DNA from: Doryteuthis pealeii
Lineage: Eukaryota > Mollusca > Cephalopoda > Myopsida > Loliginidae
DNA length: 64,000 bases
Reading direction: 5' to 3'
Assembly (NCBI GenBank): GCA_023376005.1
Contig: CM042139.1
Span: forward strand, 144,096,436 to 144,160,435
The notes beneath the pieces are model-generated. The model was not told where the DNA came from. It searched no databases and saw only the letters and a list, made by a program, of their open reading frames with translations. A program made the position numbers and the translations under genes. Of this stretch, positions 56,694-64,000 are shown in pieces (position 1 is the stretch's first letter; each line of letters starts with the position of its first letter).

Positions 56694-59600
56694 TAAAATC
56701 AGATTTCACGGGCATTTAATCGAATTGGCGGGTTACATTATAATTCAGAATCCCATTGCGGTAGTATTTGTTTTTAATAGCATACACATTTACACCGTCG
56801 GAGCTAGGAGGTAGCAGCGATGTAATGTCGTTACAATTGCTTTGGAAGGTCTTTCTGTATTGTTGAGTATTCATTCTTCAGCTGGTAATAAATTCTACAG
56901 GGAACATTCCCAAACAACAAAAGCAAACAAATCGAAAGATCCATTCCACACGATGTGCCAAGCAATTCTTTATCATTGGGCCAAGGAGAGATATCAAAAG
57001 TGAGCTAAACATATTTCATTTATTCGTCTACTTTTCCACTGTCTCTCTAACCAGCTCCAATCAGCGTGATATTGAAACCAAATGTTTCAGTTGTTGAATG
57101 CATTGAAAGGAAAAAGCCGACACGCGCAGATATCGGTTCTAGTAGTTTAGTTTACTTACTAATTTCTTCCGATGATTCATTTTGTTGTTTACCGTGGAGT
57201 TTAATATGACAGGTATTGTTCGGAATCATTGTTCTGGAAGTAGCCCCTACAAAACAACTTCATCAAAACACTTATCTCCTATTACTTAAGCTATCCAAGT
57301 AAGACAAACAAGACTAACAATAGGTTAGACAATGCCAGGATGTAAGAACGAAATCAAATGACGATTTCCTGAGGGCACCTACACACACACCAGTATTAGC
57401 AAAAATTCACATTGATCAGATCTGTACGGACCGTAGATACCCTGCCAAGAATTTGCAATGATCGATAGGAACGGGTGACAAGAGACAGATCCATTGGAAT
57501 CCGCGCTGTCAGCAAGACTTAATGATGACTACCTATTTACTGATAATATAGTTTTCTATATTTATAAGTAAAGAGTGCTCAATATCATGGATAAAGCATG
57601 TATATCTAAGTTTGAAAAATCACTGTCTGTTACCAAGCGCTATTGATTTCATGCATTCTTTATTCGAAGTTAGAGTAGAGAATACACGAAGTCAACAAGT
57701 ATCGCCCATTAATGCATAAATATAATCGCCAAATAAACTAATCTGAAACTTCTTTTTCTCTATTAATTTTTTTAGACATGCATACTGAATAAATGCTTTG
57801 ATCTCACACTTATTAAAATTAGTTTTGTTTTTGATAAAAGAAAATGAAAACGCCAATATATTTCATATGATTAAAAAAATAAGAATAAGAATAAGAAGAA
57901 TAAGAACGGTAATAAGTATAAGATAATAACAACTGTTATAATCTTCCTTGAAACTGACAATTCACCATGAAATGTAATAATCAATGAATGATACAGAGAG
58001 AACATTAAAAAGAATCAATGGGAATATTCGTGTAATTCTTTGTCTATGGGTCAGAATCAATGTTGTATTAATAACTAGCTTAATTTAATCTGACACAAGG
58101 CCACACCAGTTGAGCACTTAATGAGAATCTATATCATAGCAAATTGATGCAATATGCACCAAGTGTAGGAAATAAAATTGTTCCAGGACTGCTGCTGCTG
58201 ATAATAATGATAAAGAATAGTATGTTATGTTACTACCATCTCGTAATGTCAGTGAGGTTAAGAATATACTGACTGTATTCCTTACAGAAGGGTAAGTTAC
58301 CCACACGTACACACAAAAAGAGGTCTTCGCTATGACTAAACTACATCTGATGATGATGCTCTAGTTCCGGAAATCTGGAAGGATTAGGGTACTTTTTCAT
58401 TGTCATTACTCCTAGGTCCACTCTGACACGGAGTGGTTGTATCTGGTAGGGTCCCATATAACGGTCAAATAGATATGTTTAAAAATTATATAATGAACGC
58501 GATTTCCTAACATCTGGGTATTAATTAACTCTAGACGAGTTGACATGCCATTAAAAGCAATCAATTATTTAAAGAGTTTCAAAACATTATAACACCCTGA
58601 AGAAATTCAACTGTAAAGATGTTTAGAAGAACGGTAGTTAGATAAATCTATCGTTTCCTCGTACAGATTAAATGTAAAACAATTCACAAAAAAGGAATAA
58701 CAAGGATATTTTATTGCTTGAGCAAATTTGATAGACGAGAATACAAACATGAAAGGAGATACATAGAGCTGAGACAATTATGTAAGAGAAGTGTCCTATT
58801 AGGAAATTGAGCGTCTCGAGGCAGCTTGTCAAAGAGAAAAGTATAAACACTTTCATGTTGAGCATGTTTCCGTGCGCTATGCGACACGAAATGCCGGAGG
58901 CGCAAATTTCCGTCCTGTCGGAGACACAACTGAAGAGTGTTACCTCTGTGAAGGCAGGAGGGCGACAAAGACTTTTGACTGATGCTTCCACATTTATAAT
59001 ACTGCTTGCTAAGCCGCCAAGTGCCTACCGGCAGACACAATAGGTAATTCTCGCTTGTGTCTCCTTTATGTCAATTAGGAGAACCGTTGCAAGTAAGGAA
59101 TATAATCTCTACAGATGTATCTGCATTTCAATAAGAAATGTACGTACATATAATTACACACATAAATTGATAGATAACTGACAATGCCAGTATCTAAATA
59201 TTAATGGGTTGAGATGAAGGCTCAAGTTCATTGCATAGCCGTCCGTTTATTAAGTCACCAAGCTAAAACTACAGTTCATAGGAGTCATTGCCTTTTACTA
59301 GTAAGTAAGGCATATTTTGTTATGCACAAAAGAGCAAATTACAGTCGGCTTTGGATGTAAAAGATCTTAGGTTTCAGCAGCCGTTAATACTATTGAATTC
59401 CAATCAAGCAAAAGAAAACTGCCTTTGTTCTTTGAATCGCGGTGCTCATCTATCCATTTAAAAGTAATATTTAGATTTCTGGTGTATCTTTCTGTACCGT
59501 GTTTTAACCAGCGCGGATTACGAATGTGACTTACATTTGTTCAGCACTTAAAAACTTTTAAAAGCCAAGAAAGTAGAACTTATTCAAAAGATTTAGATTT

Positions 59601-59877
59601 GACTTATGTAATGCCTCACCAGAAGCCAATTTTGAATTGTGTTATTCGATACTAAATTCTTCTTACAGAATATTGTTGTGAGTAACGGATTAAAACGAAA
59701 AACAACAAAATACTTCGAAACTATTCTCGAAATGGCATCCTTACCAATAAAGATATCATTTGCTAACGTAGGGAGCTAACGTTGTCTTCTAAAATTGAAC
59801 GTAAAAATTGCAATAATAATTGTCCTGTGGCACAAAGTAGGTATTTACCGAACCCGTTCGCTACTGGTAAAAAAGTA

Positions 59878-60125
59878 AGTAAAGTAGTCGGGGTGGCCTA
59901 AAGTCGATATCAGCCAATCAGCGAGGGATTCTATCCCCTTGTCACTAGCGCTAAATGAAGGAGATTGTTTTTGCGTCTGCGGTGGAGTGCCACACCTACT
60001 ATCAGCTCCTTACTTTACCGCACAGACTCCTGTGCTACTCATACGCTGAGTTGGCGAGGGTAGGTATCGAACTAGGAACCTTGTGGTTTCTAGCCGAACG
60101 CTCTACCGACTGAGCGAACCAACGA
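59878..60125 (-). mobile_element. SINE second family, copy B
   Basis: Equivalent of 26,515-26,790. Here the body is cleaner: aggaaccttgtggtttctag and cgctctaccgactgagcg give a good tRNA-like 5' half on the minus strand. Confidence 0.88.
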
Positions 60126-60795
60126 TGATCAAACTCTTTTATCATTAATAATGGATCTTCAAGACTAGCTCGTTAACTATTACACGACACGATGGGACGT
60201 CATAGAGGTATTCACCCGACCCTTTTGCAACGAGTAGGATGAGTCGCAAGTATGGGCCTTTAGTGAGGATCGAACTCGCCATTCAGTCGTAATGGATATG
60301 CGATACCAGCTTGCTAACCATTACACCACAATAGGACACTGCCACAAAGTAAACCACTTAATATAAATTCTACACAATCAGAAAAGAGGATTGTAGATGA
60401 ATCTAGTAGTTTAGTAGCGTACTGGTTATTCATCATAGAATATGGATTGTCAAGCCGAGTTCAAGTCCTGGATGGGGGTTTTGTGTTAATTCTTTTGAGA
60501 AGCAAATATCTCCCACCGACAGCTATGAGTAGCTTTGCAGTCGAGGTGAAAGTTTGTTTATTTCTTTGTTTAATGGCATATCAACCTCCGTGGATTATTC
60601 AATACCAAAGCTATCCTTGCAGAAGAACAGTAGTGGTACTATTTAACCATGAGGGAGCGTGAATGGAGTTTGAACTCGCTATTAATATGTCGCAGTCCAG
60701 TACGTTAGCCACTACACCACGTGGACACCGCTTCGGAGAGATGAAAGACAAAAACCTTTTCAAAACCGGTAGCGTGTTGCAAGTAACTTCACTCA

Positions 60796-60797
<2 letters not shown>

Positions 60798-60860
<63 letters not shown>
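60798..60860. repeat. (TA)n tract at the end of copy B
   Basis: An almost pure TA run. Left of it the sequence matches copy A up to its fold-back axis; right of it the sequence is single copy in this window. Confidence 0.95.
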
Positions 60861-61588
60861 TTGATTTCCTTTAATAATAATAACAATAATAATAATAGAA
60901 GTTTAAATAAAAAATCAGAAATCTTCAAACAATGTCCCCATAAAAGAAAATTCTTACTAAATGCATGGAGGGGAGATACTCAACATCCACCCTGAGAATA
61001 AATTCAGCAATTATTTGCAATGATATCCAATATTTCAACAGTGAAAAAATGATTTTTCGACAGAGAAACAACACCATCCACCTTTATATTATGTTGGATA
61101 AAAACTTAAAAGACTCTACCATATATATTAAAATGGTTTTTTGAAGACATATGCATCCTTTGCCAAACGGAATTAATTTAAAAATAAAAAATAAAAAATA
61201 AAACGTTTTTTTCAAAATTTAAAAAAACGCCCTATTTTTTTCAAAGTTAAATAAAAGTCCTATTTTTAACGAATAAAGGGAGGCAACTTCGTTGGCATTA
61301 CTTCAAAAAAATTCAAATTTAAAAAAAAAATAACAGCGTCCGTAAAACTAACCGACGTTATTTACAATCCTAAATGTGACATTGAGTAAAGAACTCCAAC
61401 AAACACCATAGGATCTTGCTCCTCAGGCTGATGATTGCCTTTAGCATGAAACCGCGGTCGCTGATAATGAACATTGATCTATGAAAACATTGTAAAATAA
61501 ATAAATATTAGCTCTTACAAACTGTGATTGAGCACTGTATTTTCTTTGTTTCATCGCAAAAAAAAAAAATTTGTTTTTACATATACCT

Positions 61589-61589
<1 letters not shown>
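60861..61589. other. Single-copy AT-rich stretch with a short tandem duplication
   Basis: An (AAT)n-like patch at 60,883-60,896. A 29-bp unit is duplicated imperfectly at about 61,206-61,264 (tttttttcaaa-tttaa ... cccta, then tttttttcaaagttaa ... tccta). No gene was recognised. Confidence 0.5.
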
Positions 61590-61622
<33 letters not shown>

Positions 61623-61631
<9 letters not shown>

Positions 61632-61740
61632 ATAAAATTCGAAGGCAATACAATGCGTAAAAAATAAAGACAAAAAGATGTTTTTGTTTTTGTCTTTATT
61701 TTTTACGCATTGTATTGCCTTCGAATTTTATTATTTTATA
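61623..61740. repeat. Perfect 54-bp-arm hairpin
   Basis: Arms 61,623-61,676 and 61,687-61,740 are exact reverse complements, with a 10-base loop (61,677-61,686). Key segments are tataaaataataaaattcg and gcgtaaaaaataaagac. A TA tract lies immediately to the left (61,590-61,624). It may be a palindromic MITE or a fold-back artefact; no target duplication beyond TA-rich flanks is visible. Confidence 0.9.
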
Positions 61741-62584
61741 ACATACTTAACAATGCTTCAAGCAAATTACCAATTACTTATATATATATATATATAAGGA
61801 AGTTTGGTATATACGTGTCGACGTATTAGTCTAAAACGGGAGGTCACTGATTCGTAATCTTGCATATACATTAATATCCTTCTAACTAAGAAACACACCA
61901 AATTTGGTTATTGATTTTTTACTAATTAAGGGATATAATTAATTAAGCCAAAATCACCCAATTTGCGAAACTGTCCGTATACCAACTTCTGCTGATTATA
62001 AAATATTGTCAGCTTCCTGCTTTTTGTTACAGCGATTACCAGCATTGAAGTTTAATTTTAGTGAATAAATTTCGCAGTCCGTTCAGCCCGGAATTCATCG
62101 CCTATTTATGAACCAAACTTAAAATGTTTTTAGTTCGGTCATGGACCGGGTACTTTTGCTAGTAAGAATATATTTGGTGCTGAAACCGCAGTACCATCAA
62201 TGACATGCTGTTGCTAAGACGCTATGTCCCATAAGGAAGGAAGGAAGTAGTTGTGCCAACGTCCCCCGGGAGAAAAACACCACCGAGTTTAGATAAAAAC
62301 TAAATATATAAGTGCTTAATATAGAGATGCTTCTTTTATATTCTCATGAGGCTTAAATGCTAATTGACCCTAAATAGTACTCATCAATATTCTCAAACAA
62401 ATAATAAATAAGAGAAATGAATGAATTGTATCAAAGCCAAAATAGAAATGGCGTAACAAAATAGCAAATGTTGCCTGCACAGAGACAAATAATTTACGTA
62501 AGACGTAGAAGCGAAATGACATAACAGTTATAAACTTCTATTGCCACAGGTGAATATAGTCGAATTCCTAACGCTGTAATGTGT
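61741..62584. other. Single-copy AT-rich stretch
   Basis: A short TA tract (61,778-61,796), an accaaatttggt palindrome (61,898-61,909) and the inverse member of the 37-bp dispersed motif (62,128-62,165). A small (GGAA)3 at 62,235-62,247. No gene was recognised. Confidence 0.5.
62128..62165 (-). repeat. Dispersed 37-bp motif, member 2
   Basis: tagttcggtcatggaccggg then tacttttgctag is the reverse of the motif at 5,339-5,376. TA-rich sequence lies on the same side of the motif in both places. Confidence 0.6.
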
Positions 62585-62650
62585 TGGTTGGTTATTTTGT
62601 TTAATGGTATATCAACCCCTGTGGACTATTTAATGCCAAATCATTTTTTG
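62585..62650 (-). mobile_element. SINE 3' tail fragment
   Basis: ttgtttaatggtatatcaac then ctgtggactatttaatgcca is the reverse of the GGCATTAAAT ... TTGATATGCCATTAAACAAA tail. Confidence 0.6.
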
Positions 62651-62661
62651 TATGATTTGTA

Positions 62662-62940
62662 ATGTGTGGAGGCGCGCGGTTAACCTCGAAGGAATGGACT
62701 CGACGACTCGAGCTCAAATTTTGGACGAGGCTGTTTGCTTTTCGCATAGCGCTAACATCCTTGGGAAAGGTATGTATTCAACTATTCTGTTCAGCTATGG
62801 GTAAATAGGGCAGACTGTGATCTTTAACCTTGATTAGGCAACCAGTCTAAGAGAAGGAAAACTGATTTCAAACCTGTTAAACTCCGCTTAAGAAATAGTC
62901 CATGTGTCACATCCTACTTGTGCGGAGGAGATAAATATTT
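62662..62940 (+). mobile_element. tRNA-derived SINE, main family
   Basis: gtgtggaggcgcgcggttaa head (A box damaged by deletion), gactcgacgactcgagctca then aattttggacgagg (B-box region), body catagcgctaacatccttgg, ttaggcaaccagtctaag, tail tcacatcctacttgtgcgg. Confidence 0.85.
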
Positions 62941-63139
62941 GTATGCAAATAGTTTGTAGGTAAAGATTAGTTTAGTTTTATAAACAGGGAGAAATAATTT
63001 TCATTAACTTCATGTGTATTAATAAACTGGTAGAATTAATAAACAGGTAGGTGACTTCTAGCAGCTATATGATAAGTGTTGGGTGTGTGCCATGAGAGCA
63101 ATTTTAAGAATACAATCGAGATAACCACATAGAGACTAG

Positions 63140-63432
63140 GTGGAGGCGCGTGGTGTAATGATTATAGTCGTAGGAAATAAACAAGTTGAGACCAGTTCAA
63201 ATCCTGGACGAAGCTGTTCGCATTTAGCATATCTCTAATACCCTTTGGTAATATATGAATCAAACTATATTCTTTCAGTCATGTGTAAATAGTAGAGTAG
63301 ACTATGCTCTTTAACTTTGGTTAGGTAACCGGTCTAAGAAAAAGAAAACTAAATTCAAACCTGTTAAACTCTGCTTAAGAAATTGACCTTGTGTCACATT
63401 CTACTCGTGCGGAGTGGTTGGTAAATATATTT
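63140..63432 (+). mobile_element. tRNA-derived SINE, main family, near full length
   Basis: ggcgcgtggtgtaatgatta then tagtcgtagg (A box), accagttcaaatcctgg (B box), a tagagtagactatgctcttt body block, ttaggtaaccggtctaag, tail gtgtcacattctactcgtg and ggttggtaaatatattt. It lies about 200 bp downstream of another member in the same orientation. Confidence 0.88.
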
Positions 63433-63655
63433 AGGGGTTAGAGCTCGACATTAACCGGATAGGGCCTCTCCAACTGCCCGTCTAGCCCAAGTAAGTGTCG
63501 AATTTGATTGTTGCCTATCATGGAACCACTTAGTACCCAGGTCATGTACTGCTCAGCCATCACAATCCTGTTCTCAGACCTTACGGATCGCTACCCACTA
63601 CTAACAGGTGGTCAAATTTGGTTAGGTCTTACCCCTATGCAGAGGTGCAATCAGA
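63432..63655 (+). repeat. Dispersed repeat B, member 2
   Basis: gggcctctccaactgcccgt, ctagcccaagtaag, ctatcatgg, atgtactgctcagccatc, acggatcgctacccac and atgcagaggtgcaatc correspond in order to 2,860-3,030. The 133-codon frame at 63,508-63,909 spans this repeat and the next SINE fragment and is not supported as a gene. Confidence 0.65.
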
Positions 63656-63745
63656 GTATTCAGCCTCGTTCAAGATTTGAACTAGAGTCTCAGTGTCCAT
63701 TTCCTGCGACTGTAACCATTACACAACGAACACCACCTAAAAATC
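63655..63745 (-). mobile_element. SINE head fragment
   Basis: Plus strand cagcctcgttcaagatttga, tccatttcctgcgactgtaa and ccattacacaacg is the reverse of a main-family head with both boxes. Its 3' body is replaced by repeat B. Confidence 0.75.
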
Positions 63746-64000
63746 TGAATATAGCGGAAAAGCATGAAAATAATCATGGCTGTATTTCAACGCCGACTGC
63801 ATTTAAATATGTTATCCGTGGGCAAGATTTACAACTTTTGTCAATACCCACAGACTTTACCACATCTCCATCACTCCTCCCCCAGCATTTTTCCTCACTA
63901 ATAAACTAAATATTTCTGACAGTTTAAAAGGTGATAATTAACCACTCTATTTTAGCAATTTTCTTTGTCCTAAAATTTGTTTTAGAAAATTTCAATTTTC
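63746..64000. other. No recognised feature
   Basis: AT-rich sequence to the window end with no recognised gene, box or tandem tract. Confidence 0.45.

Larger units (their letters stand above)
33279..60797 (+). repeat. Long direct duplication, copy B
   Basis: Second copy of bases 1-27,465. Stretches of copy B not listed separately hold the same material as copy A at about 33.28-33.46 kb lower. Indels against copy A look dense from about 33.3 to 43.7 kb and much sparser from about 43.76 kb onward, which suggests two sources of different base quality. At its right end copy B runs through a pure (TA)n tract into single-copy sequence, exactly where copy A instead folds back on itself. Copy B is therefore the better guide to the true linear order. 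Confidence 0.95.

Noticed and set aside
63508..63909. 133-codon frame near the right end
   Set aside because: It crosses dispersed repeat B and an antisense SINE head and has no recognisable domain.

Overview
The window is AT-rich, repeat-dense, apparently non-coding metazoan DNA. It most resembles a cephalopod mollusc (octopus-like). That assignment is an inference from abundant tRNA-derived SINEs of at least three types, RLE-type LINE remnants, small inverted-repeat elements and long (TA)n, (GA)n and (TG)n tracts; no species was confirmed. I found no open reading frame that I would call a host gene. Every frame either crosses a SINE, is a translated microsatellite, or is broken between the two copies described below.

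The layout is dominated by duplication. Bases 1 to about 27,465 (copy A) recur in the same orientation and order at about 33,279 to 60,797 (copy B). The differences are mostly one- or few-base insertions and deletions, homopolymer lengths and tract lengths. Copy A then folds back: 23,629-27,465 is repeated in reverse complement at 27,519-31,399, with a short TA-rich axis between. A gap of exactly 100 N (31,401-31,500) follows. Next comes a second palindrome (31,501-32,103 against 32,319-32,921, with about 215 bp of unpaired sequence between), then about 300 bp of single-copy sequence, then copy B. Copy B passes through a (TA)n tract at the place where copy A folds back and continues into single-copy sequence to the window end. 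The simplest reading is an assembly artefact of fold-back or chimeric long reads plus unmerged duplicate contigs. A real duplication cannot be excluded from sequence alone.

Inside the repeated unit, in order: a SINE cluster (1-2,045) with a perfect 22-bp hairpin; a GC-richer dispersed repeat (2,625-3,062); a microsatellite belt (4,293-5,885); two truncated LINE 3' ends separated by (ATT)n (6,715-8,165); a 273-bp element with 31-bp terminal inverted repeats and an 8-bp target duplication (10,221-10,493); several minus-strand SINEs (10,880-12,270); Helitron-like pieces (13,345-13,700, 15,975-16,515, 21,838-22,450); a hammerhead-ribozyme-like inverted repeat (16,568-16,666); a CTCF/E2F-like pair beside a degenerate ~60-bp minisatellite (18,049-18,370); a CCAAT/TATA promoter-like segment (19,091-19,475); a TA-flanked inverted-repeat element (20,569-21,029); and further SINEs up to the fold-back axis.

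The single-copy right end (60,861-64,000) holds a perfect 54-bp-arm hairpin, two well-preserved SINEs, and a third member of the GC-richer dispersed repeat. Nothing here acts as a pathway or operon. The content is a record of retroposition, small DNA elements and duplication, real or artefactual.
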